A stretch of 64,000 nucleotides of DNA from Azospirillum doebereinerae (lineage in GTDB: Bacteria; Pseudomonadota; Alphaproteobacteria; Azospirillales; Azospirillaceae). The DNA is taken from the NCBI RefSeq assembly GCF_003989665.1, contig NZ_RZIJ01000003.1, forward strand, positions 1 through 64,000. The letters are read 5' to 3'. Below are positions 8,835 to 16,698 of the stretch, in pieces (within the stretch, counting starts at the first letter, position 1; every line of letters begins with the position of its first letter). The translations under genes and the position numbers were made by a program. The notes beneath the pieces are model-generated. The model was given only the letters and a program-made list of their open reading frames with translations, did no database searches and was not told the origin of the DNA.

Positions 8835-9106
8835 GTCCGCTCCTGGTCCTTTTGCCCGCTGGCTTCCTCCCATGTTCCGGGGGGCTTTTGCCCTTCCGGC
8901 CGGGAGTGTCGATCCATCCTTCTCGGCGAAGTTCCAAAGAAATACCGGCGTTGATTATTTCCAAGTCAGGTATTTGAAAATACCTTTGCGAACAATGAGG
9001 CAGCAATGGTCCGAGCGTGTTAGGCGCCTTTGATTGGACCCTGCCCGACTGTCCTATTTTGGAGCAACCGGAACCGCCGATACGCCGAGATGATTACCCC
9101 ATCGGT
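8835..9106. other. Intergenic region with an 18-bp palindrome
   Basis: 272 bases between two same-strand glycosyltransferase genes. It holds a perfect inverted repeat, AGGTATTT-GA-AAATACCT (8968-8985), in an AT-rich stretch about 140 bases upstream of the downstream gene's start. It could be an operator or a small hairpin; no poly-T tract of terminator quality follows. Confidence 0.4.
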
Positions 9107-10315
9107 TCAGTGCCCGCCCATGCGCGGTACGGACGCCTTGGCCGATGCCGACGCCGTTTCCGCCAGCGGATCCATGCCCGTGCCGAGTTCGGCCGCCGGC
9201 CGGTCCATCTCCTGGTAGACGGCCTGCAGCGATTTGGCGTAGGCGTCGATGACGAACTGCTTCAGGAACAGCCGCCGCCCGTTCTCCGCCAGCTTGCGGT
9301 ACAGGTCCGGGTCGGAGCCCAGCCCGGCGATGGCGTCGGCCAGCGCGGCCGGGTCGTTCACCGGGATGATGCGGGCGGTCTGGCCGTCGGTCAGCACCTC
9401 CGGGATCGAGCCGACCGGGGTGGTGATGACCGGCAACTGCGCCGACAGCGCCTCCAGGATCACCATCGGCAAGCCCTCGTGGGTCGAGGGCAGCAGCAGC
9501 ACGTCGTGGGACTTGATGTGGGCGTGCGCGTCCTCCCGCGACACCCAGCCCAGGAAGCGGCATTCCTCCGCCACCCCCAGCGAGGCCGCCATCGCGCGGT
9601 AGCCGTCGATGTCGCCGCCGCCGCCGATGGTGACGTGGAAACGCTGGCCCCGCTCCTTCAGACGCTGGCAAGCGCGCAGCAGCGTGCCGATGCCCTTGCG
9701 CTCCGACAGGTTCGCCAGAACCAGCAGGGACAACTCGGCGCCGTGCGGAGGAGCCTCGCGCGCCGGCAGATCGGCGCCGATGTCGGGGACGGCGTTGTAG
9801 AGCACGCGGATCTTGTGCGGGTCGGTGCCGACCGACTGCACCAGATAGTCGCGCCAGTTGTCGCCCAGCACCACGGCCCGGCCGCAACGGTCGAACAGCC
9901 AGCGGCTGATCGCGCGGGGGAAGGCGCCGCTCTCGAAATACTCGACGAAGGAGGCCCCGTGCAGATGCACCACGGTCGGGCAGGAGAAGAGGCCCGCCAC
10001 CGCCTGGACCGCCGCCTTGCGCAGGAAGCTGCCCTTCTCGGACACGTTGATGTGGACCACCGAGGCCCGTCGCCGGGCCAGCAGCCAGGAGAGCCGGGCC
10101 AGCGTGCCGGCGAGGTAGAAGGGCGACAGGGCGACGCTGCCGGTGCCGCGCGTGTCGAGCACGACGGTGTCCGGCGCGCCGGGCGATTCGGCGAACTGGT
10201 CGACGATGTAGCCGGTCATGCGGCCGATGCCGCCGCCGCCGTCGAGCGCGCCCGGCGTGGCGAAGACCACGGCTCCGCGGCTGGCCGGGGAGCGGGAGTT
10301 GCGGGATTTCTGCAT
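9107..10315 (-). CDS. GT4-family glycosyltransferase
   Basis: A 402-residue GT4 enzyme paralogous to the neighbour at 7695-8834. It has a GGGGIGRMTGY N-terminal loop, the HLHGASF region, and EGLPMVILEALSAQ near the donor site. It acts on the cytoplasmic face of the membrane in repeat-unit assembly; sugar specificity is unknown. Start codon: an ATG at 10315, 25 bases after the GT2 gene ends; an earlier in-frame start at 10339 would add eight residues without family similarity. Very close spacing to the GT2 gene indicates one transcript. Confidence 0.88.
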   Translation of the reverse strand: MQKSRNSRSPASRGAVVFATPGALDGGGGIGRMTGYIVDQFAESPGAPDTVVLDTRGTGSVALSPFYLAGTLARLSWLLARRRASVVHINVSEKGSFLRKAAVQAVAGLFSCPTVVHLHGASFVEYFESGAFPRAISRWLFDRCGRAVVLGDNWRDYLVQSVGTDPHKIRVLYNAVPDIGADLPAREAPPHGAELSLLVLANLSERKGIGTLLRACQRLKERGQRFHVTIGGGGDIDGYRAMAASLGVAEECRFLGWVSREDAHAHIKSHDVLLLPSTHEGLPMVILEALSAQLPVITTPVGSIPEVLTDGQTARIIPVNDPAALADAIAGLGSDPDLYRKLAENGRRLFLKQFVIDAYAKSLQAVYQEMDRPAAELGTGMDPLAETASASAKASVPRMGGH

Positions 10316-10340
10316 GGAGTCCGGTCCTTCCGACGTCACT

Positions 10341-11273
10341 TCAGGCCGCGCCGGGCGCGGAGAACAGGGCTTGGCGCAGACGCCGCCGCAAGCCGACCGG
10401 CATCAGCGAATGCATGGTGAAGGTGGCGAGCGCCATCGGCGTCGGCTGACCGTCGCGCAGCGCGGAGTTCAGCAGCCGCCAGCGCACCCCGGCGGTCCGC
10501 GCCGCCTGCTCGCCGCCGGTGGCCTGGAGCAGCAGGCTGGCGTAGGCGCGCGGCGAAAGCTTGTCGCGCATCGATTCCGCCCATTCGATGGCGAGGTCGA
10601 TGTTGCGGCAGGTCGACAGCGTGATGCGGTTGTTCTCGGTGTAGTGGACCGCCATCACCTGCGGGATGTGGATCAGCGCCACCCCGTCCAGCTTGCCGCA
10701 GGTGATCAGCCACTCCCAGTCGTCGAAGCGCGATTCCGGGATCGGAACCTGCTCCAGCAGGGCCTTGGGCGCCAGCAGCGTGGTGGTGGGTGCGAAGGTC
10801 TCGCCCTTGAACAGGCCGCGGCGGACGAACAGGTAGTCGCCGATGGCGTCCCGCTGCGTCGCCAGCCGGCGCGGCCACGCGAAGTTGCCGCGCGCGGTCA
10901 CCACCTGGCAGCGGCAGCTGATGATGGGGTAGCGCACGCCGGGGGGGCGGGCCGCCATCTGGAGGGCCAGCTTCTCCGGCATCCAGTGGTCGTCGTCGTC
11001 GAGGAAGGCGATCCAGTTGCCCTTGCCCGTGCGCACGCCGATGTTCCGGGCCTCCGCCGCGCCCTGGTTCTTCTCCAGTTCCAGGACAGTCAGGCGCGGG
11101 TCGGCGACGGTGGCGAGGTGCGACGCGGTGGCCGGGTCGGGACCGTCGATGACGACGATCACCTCCAGCGCCTTGTGGGTCTGCGCCAGCGCGCTCTGGA
11201 CGGCCCGCATCACCATGTCGGGGCGGTTGCGGGTCGGTATGACGACGGTTACCAGCTCTTTCGAGGACTTCAT
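10341..11273 (-). CDS. GT2-family glycosyltransferase
   Basis: A 310-residue inverting GT-A glycosyltransferase. It begins TVVIPTRNRPDM, has the QGAAEARNIG helix typical of the family, and the metal/nucleotide-binding LDDDDHW (a DxD-type motif) near residue 97. It probably adds one sugar to the lipid-linked repeat unit. It is placed between the polymerase gene (38-base gap) and a GT4 gene, all on the minus strand. No transmembrane segments are obvious, so it is cytoplasmic or peripherally membrane-bound. Confidence 0.88.
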   Translation of the reverse strand: MKSSKELVTVVIPTRNRPDMVMRAVQSALAQTHKALEVIVVIDGPDPATASHLATVADPRLTVLELEKNQGAAEARNIGVRTGKGNWIAFLDDDDHWMPEKLALQMAARPPGVRYPIISCRCQVVTARGNFAWPRRLATQRDAIGDYLFVRRGLFKGETFAPTTTLLAPKALLEQVPIPESRFDDWEWLITCGKLDGVALIHIPQVMAVHYTENNRITLSTCRNIDLAIEWAESMRDKLSPRAYASLLLQATGGEQAARTAGVRWRLLNSALRDGQPTPMALATFTMHSLMPVGLRRRLRQALFSAPGAA

Positions 11274-11311
11274 GATTGTGCCTTCGGTCGAAGGAGAATG
11301 GGAAGGGGGCC

Positions 11312-12622
11312 TCAGAATTGGCGGCCGGGGCCGGCGTAGGCCGGTGCGTTGGCGTAGGCTTGCTGCTGATGGCGGGCGTTGGATTGCGCCAGCGCCTGCT
11401 GGTAGCGGCTTCGGCGTCCGAGTTCCATCAGCCGGACCACGCCGATCACCAGGACGATCCAGTTCATCGAATGCCGTTCGAGGAAGACGCTCTCGGAGAT
11501 CGAGATGGCGACCAGGGCGCAGCCCACCGCGAAGGCCCAGGCCGGCTCGGCCCGGCTGGCGCCGTAGCGCGATGCGAAGAAACCCTGGAAGATGAGGCGG
11601 CCGAGGATGCCGAGCAGCACGAGGACGCCGGGGATGCCGAGGTCGAGCGTCGCCTCCAGCCAGCCGTTGTGGGCGGAGTTGATGCCCCAGCTCTCGATGA
11701 AGGCGCTGCCCGGCCCGTAGGCGCCGTACCAGTAGGCGGCGTAGCCGTAGCCGAGCAGCGAGCGCTCGGAGATCGAGCCCAGGATGTGGTCCCACAGCAC
11801 GGTGCGGCCGGTCAGCGTCGGATCGCGGCCCAGCGCGTAGAGCGCGTCGTACCAGAAGGAGGCGATGGCGGTGCCGGCGAGGATCAGGACGACCAGCATG
11901 ATCGCCATGGTCGGCGCGAAGCTGCGGATGTTGCCGCGCACCAGACCGGTGGCGAGCAGCGCCGCCGCGACCAGCACCGAGGTGACGAGGCCGGTGCCCG
12001 ACCGCGACATGACGATCAGCAGCAGCGCCAGCGCCAGCAGCGAGCGGGTGACCCAGCGCTTGGCCTCGCGCTGCCAGTCGAGCCACAGCAGGCACAGCAC
12101 CAGCCAGACCATCATGCGGCCGGTCACGTTCTTCTGGAAGAAGATGCCTTTCCAGGCGCCGACGTGCTGGGCGCTGTCGAGGCCCACGGCCGGCATGGCG
12201 ACGACCGAGGCGAAGGACAGGAACATCAGCGCCGACAGGCCGGTGACCAACAGCCGCATGATTTCCGGGAAGGTGAAGCGCAGCGCCAGATAAATCCCGA
12301 ACACCGTGGTGAACAGGAAGGCCAGCGAGCGCCGCAGCGTCACGTCGGGGAACAGCGACCACAGCGACGACACGAAGGCGAACACCAGCAGGAAGGTCAC
12401 CGCCGGACTGGCGAGCGGGATGCGGAAGGCCAGGCTGGGGCGCATCGCGATCAGGGCCAGGATCAGCACGTAGATCCCGGCGAAGAACATCATGGCGCCC
12501 GACGATTCCTGATCGGCGGCGACGACGCTGCCGCCGGTCAGCAGCACCGGCAGGACTGTGCCGCCGAACGCCATGATGCACACCACGGCGATGAATTTTT
12601 CCAGAAATTCCAGGATTTTCAT
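11312..12622 (-). CDS. O-antigen ligase/polymerase-family membrane protein (Wzy-like)
   Basis: A 436-residue polytopic membrane protein with about 10-12 hydrophobic segments. The large periplasmic loop holds the family pattern TGRTVLWDHIL, LLGYGYAAYW and SAHNGWLEATLDLG. In this locus the natural role is polymerising flipped repeat units at the periplasmic face. The soluble C-terminus is Gln/Ala/Tyr-rich. I chose the ATG at 12622. A strong terminator lies upstream at 12793-12836, so this gene probably begins its own transcript. Sequence alone does not separate a Wzy polymerase from a WaaL ligase; the neighbouring flippase and Wzc favour polymerase. Confidence 0.82.
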   Translation of the reverse strand: MKILEFLEKFIAVVCIMAFGGTVLPVLLTGGSVVAADQESSGAMMFFAGIYVLILALIAMRPSLAFRIPLASPAVTFLLVFAFVSSLWSLFPDVTLRRSLAFLFTTVFGIYLALRFTFPEIMRLLVTGLSALMFLSFASVVAMPAVGLDSAQHVGAWKGIFFQKNVTGRMMVWLVLCLLWLDWQREAKRWVTRSLLALALLLIVMSRSGTGLVTSVLVAAALLATGLVRGNIRSFAPTMAIMLVVLILAGTAIASFWYDALYALGRDPTLTGRTVLWDHILGSISERSLLGYGYAAYWYGAYGPGSAFIESWGINSAHNGWLEATLDLGIPGVLVLLGILGRLIFQGFFASRYGASRAEPAWAFAVGCALVAISISESVFLERHSMNWIVLVIGVVRLMELGRRSRYQQALAQSNARHQQQAYANAPAYAGPGRQF

Positions 12623-12792
12623 GGGCTGCCGTTCCCGCTTTTGGCTGTGCAACACAGAAGATGCTCACCGATGCCGCATCCGCGTAGACAAGCGGAGGCG
12701 TTAGACCGAAGGAGGTTTTCCCCATCCGGAGTACCCGGATCCGCCGCGCCCCCTCCTTTTCCGGCGCTCTGTTGGGCAGACCAGCAAAAACG

Positions 12793-12836
12793 TTTCGAGG
12801 CCCTTGGCGCCTGCGGGGGCGCCAAGGGCCTCGAAA
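12793..12836 (-). terminator. Strong rho-independent terminator after the sugar transferase gene
   Basis: Perfect 19-bp inverted repeat (arms 12793-12811 and 12818-12836, 6-base loop). On the minus strand a T-rich run follows (CGTTTTTG). It lies 22 bases past the sugar transferase stop and separates that gene from the polymerase transcript. Confidence 0.9.
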
Positions 12837-12858
12837 CCGGTCGGAAAAGCCCCTGGCC

Positions 12859-14304
12859 TTACGACCCGTCCCCCTTCAGGACCATGACGGCCGTCTTGCA
12901 CAGGATGAAGAAGTCGAAGAGCAGGCCGCAGTTGCGGACGTAGAAGACGTCCATCGATACGCGCTCCTGGAAGGTGGTGCGGTGGCGGCCCGAGACCTGC
13001 CAGTAGCCCGTCAGTCCGGGGCGGACCGTGCCGATCACGTCGGCCGAGGCGCCGACCTCCGGCAGTTCCTTGGGCATGTAGGCGCGCGGACCGATCAGGC
13101 TCATGTCGCCCATCAGGATGTTCCACAGCTGCGGCAGCTCGTCGAGCGAGGTCTTGCGCAGGAAGCGGCCCAGCGGGGTGATGCGCGGATCGACGGTCAG
13201 CTTGTGGTAGGTCATGTACTCTTCGCGGGCGACCGGATCGTTTTCCAGAAGCTGCTGGAGATGCTCCTCGGCGTTGATGTGCATGGAGCGGAACTTCAGC
13301 AGGTCGAAGGTCTGCTTGCCGCCGGCCCAGCGCTTCTGCCGGAACATGACCGGGCCGGGGCTGTCGAGCCGGATCGCCACGGCCAGGCCCAGCATCAGCG
13401 GGGCGACCAGGACCAGCAGGATGCTGGACAGCACGATGTCCATGGCGCGGCGGATGCGCAGGTAGCCGGTGGGCGGGCGGACGCTGACGCGCAGGGCCAG
13501 CGAGCCGTGCAGGTTGTGGTAGGTGGCGTCGACGGCGCTGACGTTGCCTTCGCCGAGCACGCAGTAGACTTGCTTGAAGGGCAGGTTGCGCACCAGATCG
13601 GTCAGCTCGCGGCCGTGGCGGCTCATGTCGGCGACGATGGCGGCCTGGGCCTGTCGGGCCATGGCCGGGGACTTCGCCAGCATGTCGACCGGTCCCATCA
13701 CCGTCAGCCCGGCGACGCGGGTCTGCCAGAGGCTGTCGTCGTTGTCGACGAAGCCGATCGGGCGCATGCCGAGCCAGGGCAGCCGCTGGAGCTTCTCGGC
13801 GATGGCGGCGCCCTGGGGGCCGGCGCCGACGATGACGACCGGCGTCCGCCAGTCCAGCGCGCTCGAGAGCAGGCCCTGGATCAGCAGCAGGTCGGCGACG
13901 TAGGTGGTGGCGAAGCCGAGCAGCGCGATCGACAGCGCCTCGACGAAGAAGGAGCGGAAGCCGTCCATCACGATGAAGGGAACCGCCAGCACCGCGCAGC
14001 ACAGGAAGGCCGCCTGGAAGGTCCGGCGCGTCCGCTCCATGTAATCGAAGCGGCCCAGCGTGTAGATCCCGAAGACGGATTTGACCAGCGGCACCAGCAT
14101 CAGGCCGGTGACCAGCGAGCGCTGCCACGCCTCGGCCTCGGCGGGCAGGGCGTCCGGGGCGAAGAGACGGTTGAGCGCCCATCCGACGAGGGCCAGCACG
14201 AAACCGTCCGAAAGGGCCAGAAGAAGTCCGGGCGCGATCGGCGGAATGGCCGCCTTCTTCGCCGGGGTCAGATCGATGACCACTTCAGGGTCCAATTTGC
14301 TCAT
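12859..14304 (-). CDS. Undecaprenyl-phosphate sugar phosphotransferase (priming glycosyltransferase)
   Basis: A 481-residue polyprenyl-phosphate hexose-1-phosphate transferase of the WbaP/GumD type. About four N-terminal membrane helices are followed by a CoA-binding-like domain ([23 protein letters not shown]), then a further helix and the C-terminal catalytic domain. Catalytic-domain signatures are [21 protein letters not shown] near residue 338, [15 protein letters not shown] and [13 protein letters not shown]. It starts repeat-unit synthesis by putting the first sugar-1-phosphate on undecaprenyl phosphate at the inner membrane. It is divergent from the flippase gene across an 820-base promoter region. 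Which hexose it uses is not determinable here. Confidence 0.93.
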   Translation of the reverse strand: MSKLDPEVVIDLTPAKKAAIPPIAPGLLLALSDGFVLALVGWALNRLFAPDALPAEAEAWQRSLVTGLMLVPLVKSVFGIYTLGRFDYMERTRRTFQAAFLCCAVLAVPFIVMDGFRSFFVEALSIALLGFATTYVADLLLIQGLLSSALDWRTPVVIVGAGPQGAAIAEKLQRLPWLGMRPIGFVDNDDSLWQTRVAGLTVMGPVDMLAKSPAMARQAQAAIVADMSRHGRELTDLVRNLPFKQVYCVLGEGNVSAVDATYHNLHGSLALRVSVRPPTGYLRIRRAMDIVLSSILLVLVAPLMLGLAVAIRLDSPGPVMFRQKRWAGGKQTFDLLKFRSMHINAEEHLQQLLENDPVAREEYMTYHKLTVDPRITPLGRFLRKTSLDELPQLWNILMGDMSLIGPRAYMPKELPEVGASADVIGTVRPGLTGYWQVSGRHRTTFQERVSMDVFYVRNCGLLFDFFILCKTAVMVLKGDGS

Positions 14305-15124
14305 CGCAGGTCCCGTGAGTTTGAAGGGAATGCCAGCCAATCCGCACGCCCGCCGCGCGGATGGTCGCTTGTCATCAGCCGTTCGACCGGCTTCATCGTC
14401 TCCGGTGTCACGAACAGGACGGACCGGGGTCCGTCACCGGCGCATTTGTGTAAAGAACGTCCGTTGTTCGCGTTGGAGCGCTGAGCCGCGTCTTTGTTGT
14501 AGGACGAATTAGGATGAGAAACGCCGTTCAGCAACAGATCATAGGGGTTTTGCTTTCGCGTCGGCGATAACCCCAGGACTTCGAAAGGTCCGGAATTCGA
14601 AATATTAAAGAGGATGCTTTGGAGGTGTTGATCCCGGTCGGGATAGCGGAATGGATAAAGGGGGTAGGGCGCGTCATCCCGACCGGTGTGTTTTTTCGCC
14701 GCGAATTGTGGGTAGAGGGTGGCTTGTCCCTATCCGACCGGTCGATTCGCTGCAGTCGCGAAAAGATTGCGCGCAGCCGACCCGCCGAAGAGGTGGGGGC
14801 GGGTGGTTCCGAACGGGGTTTCCCGGCAATTCCGGACGAGGTCCCGGCGCGAAAGCACCCTTGCGCGGTTCGGTTGCCGGGCGCGAGATTTGGCCACGAC
14901 GGAACGCCTAATCGAAACGGCCCAACCCGGCCTAATCCAGGCCTAATGCTTGGTCCTACACCCTTGTTCGAAACGGAAGAGAATAGCTCCGAAGAGTATC
15001 CCGCTCGCTTCAAGGTCGAATTGACGGACGGTCGATCGCTTCCAATCATGTGGACCGATCTTGTCCTTGTCTGCGCGGTCGCGGGAAACGCCGCCGTGCG
15101 CAAGTGTCGGCGCGGGGAGACCGG
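14305..15124. promoter_or_regulatory. Divergent promoter region of the exopolysaccharide locus with two repeat families
   Basis: 820 bases without a convincing gene, between the minus-strand sugar transferase and the plus-strand flippase. One repeat family is a near-palindrome ATCCCGACCGG, seen at 14631-14644 (as ATCCCG-GT-CGGGAT), 14676-14685 and 14732-14743 (variant). The other is GCCTAAT in direct repeat at 14906-14912, 14930-14936 and 14941-14947, spaced 24 and 11 bases. Both look like regulator-binding arrays, the first near the middle and the second about 180 bases before the flippase start. Regulator identity is unknown. Confidence 0.5.
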
Positions 15125-16603
15125 ATGGCTTCGGAAGCTGGAAACATCATCAAGCACGGCTGGCTGTTCATGGTGGCCAATGTGGTCAACCGGGCCGCCG
15201 GCCTGCTTCTTCTGCCGCTCTACACCAAGGTGCTGACGCCGCCGGAGTTCGGGGTCTATGCCTTGGTGGTCGTGGTCAGCGACCTGCTGGCCGTCATGCT
15301 GATGATCGGCATGAGCAACGCCTTCACCGCCGTCTACTTCGAGCACGAGGAGGGGCCGGAGCGGCGGCGCGTGGTCTCCACCTGCCTGCTGGCCCTGTTC
15401 GGCGTGTCGGTCGCGATGATCGGCCTGTCCTACCCGGCCGGGCTGGCGGGAAGCTGGGCGATGTTCGGATCGGGCGAGCACGCCACGGTGATGGCGCTGG
15501 CGCTGTTCGGCGTCGCGCTGACCACCTTGTTCGAGTTGGCGCTGGCCTATTACCGGGTGCGGCGGCGCTCGGGCCTCTGTCTGGCGGTGTCGCTGGGCAA
15601 GGTGGTGGCGCTGCTCGGCTTCAACGTCGTGTTCCTGTGGGCGATGAAGCTGGGAGTCGAGGGCATCTTCCTGGCCAACGCCGGTTCCTTCGCGGTGCTG
15701 GGGCTGGGGCTGATGGCGGTGATCCTGCGGGAGAACGGCGTCGGCTTCTCCTGGCCGGTGCTGAAAAGGGTGGGGACGCTCGGGCTGCCCTACATGCCGC
15801 AATCACTGCTCGACATCGCCAACAACTTCGTGGCGCGCTGGCTGCTGAACGTGCTGCTGACCACCGCCGCCGTCGGCATCTTCGCCTTCGGCATGCGGCT
15901 GGCCCAGATCCTCTACATGTTCCTCACGGCGTCCTTCCTGCAGATCTGGTCGGTCAGCCGGCTGGAATCAGGGCGTGAGACCGACAGCGCCCAGGCCGAT
16001 TTCGTCTTCCACCTGTTCGTGACGGTGCTGACCACGGCGGCGCTTGGGATGGCGCTGGTCTCGCCGGAAATCCTCTGGCTCATCGCGTCGGACGCCTACG
16101 CGCCGGTGCTGCCCTGCATGCCCTTCCTGGTGCTGGCCTTCGTCCTGCACGGCGTTCGGATGAACCCGGAGGTCGCCATCCTGAAGGCGCGCCGCGTTGG
16201 GGTGCTGCCCTGGATCTCGGCGGCGAGCCTCGCGGTCGGCACGGGGCTGGCGGTGGTGATGGTCTGGCGCTGGGGGGTGCTGGGGGCCGCGCTCGCCAAC
16301 CTCGGGCGGGAGGTGTTCCAGATCGTCGTGACCGAGACCGTCCGCCGCCGGCTGTGCCGGGACGACGTGCCGCTGAACGCGGTGCGGGTCGGCTGGATCG
16401 TGGCGCCCGCCATGGCGGCCTACGCCGCCGGGGCTTATCTGTTCGGCGACGCGGTCGACCCGGCCGTGACGGCGCAGAAGGTGCTGCTGACCCTGGCCTT
16501 CCTGGGCGTGACCCTGTTCGGTCCCGGCATCGGTCCGGTGGGGCGCGGGGTGATGATGAAGATGCTGCCGCGTCTGCAACGGCGGGCCGCCTCGACCCCC
16601 TGA
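15125..16603 (+). CDS. Polysaccharide flippase (Wzx/MOP superfamily)
   Basis: A 492-residue protein with about 12-14 hydrophobic helices. The N-terminus (GWLFMVANVVNRAAGLLLLPLYTKVLTP) is typical of Wzx/MurJ-like polysaccharide transporters. It would flip undecaprenyl-diphosphate repeat units from the cytoplasmic to the periplasmic leaflet. I chose the ATG at 15125, preceded by GGGGAG; a longer in-frame extension to 15050 has a basic sequence unlike the family. It is the only plus-strand gene in the locus and is transcribed divergently from the priming transferase. Confidence 0.9.
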   Translation: MASEAGNIIKHGWLFMVANVVNRAAGLLLLPLYTKVLTPPEFGVYALVVVVSDLLAVMLMIGMSNAFTAVYFEHEEGPERRRVVSTCLLALFGVSVAMIGLSYPAGLAGSWAMFGSGEHATVMALALFGVALTTLFELALAYYRVRRRSGLCLAVSLGKVVALLGFNVVFLWAMKLGVEGIFLANAGSFAVLGLGLMAVILRENGVGFSWPVLKRVGTLGLPYMPQSLLDIANNFVARWLLNVLLTTAAVGIFAFGMRLAQILYMFLTASFLQIWSVSRLESGRETDSAQADFVFHLFVTVLTTAALGMALVSPEILWLIASDAYAPVLPCMPFLVLAFVLHGVRMNPEVAILKARRVGVLPWISAASLAVGTGLAVVMVWRWGVLGAALANLGREVFQIVVTETVRRRLCRDDVPLNAVRVGWIVAPAMAAYAAGAYLFGDAVDPAVTAQKVLLTLAFLGVTLFGPGIGPVGRGVMMKMLPRLQRRAASTP

Positions 16604-16637
16604 ACGGGGGCGTGCGGCTTGAGAAAAGGACATGGGG

Positions 16638-16669
16638 AAAGGGCCGGCAGCGTGCGCTGCCGGCCCTTT
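16638..16669. terminator. Bidirectional terminator between flippase and GH5 genes
   Basis: Perfect 12-bp GC-rich inverted repeat (16641-16652 and 16655-16666), extended by AAA on the left and TTT on the right. It sits between the convergent flippase (plus) and glycoside hydrolase (minus) genes and can serve both. Confidence 0.85.
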
Positions 16670-16698
16670 CCTTGCTCTCGACGATCCGACGCGGGCGA

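Noticed and set aside
14301-14534. 77-residue frame overlapping the sugar transferase start by ATGA
   Set aside because: No recognisable domain and no ribosome-binding site of note; the overlap is probably chance, though a leader ORF is not fully excluded.
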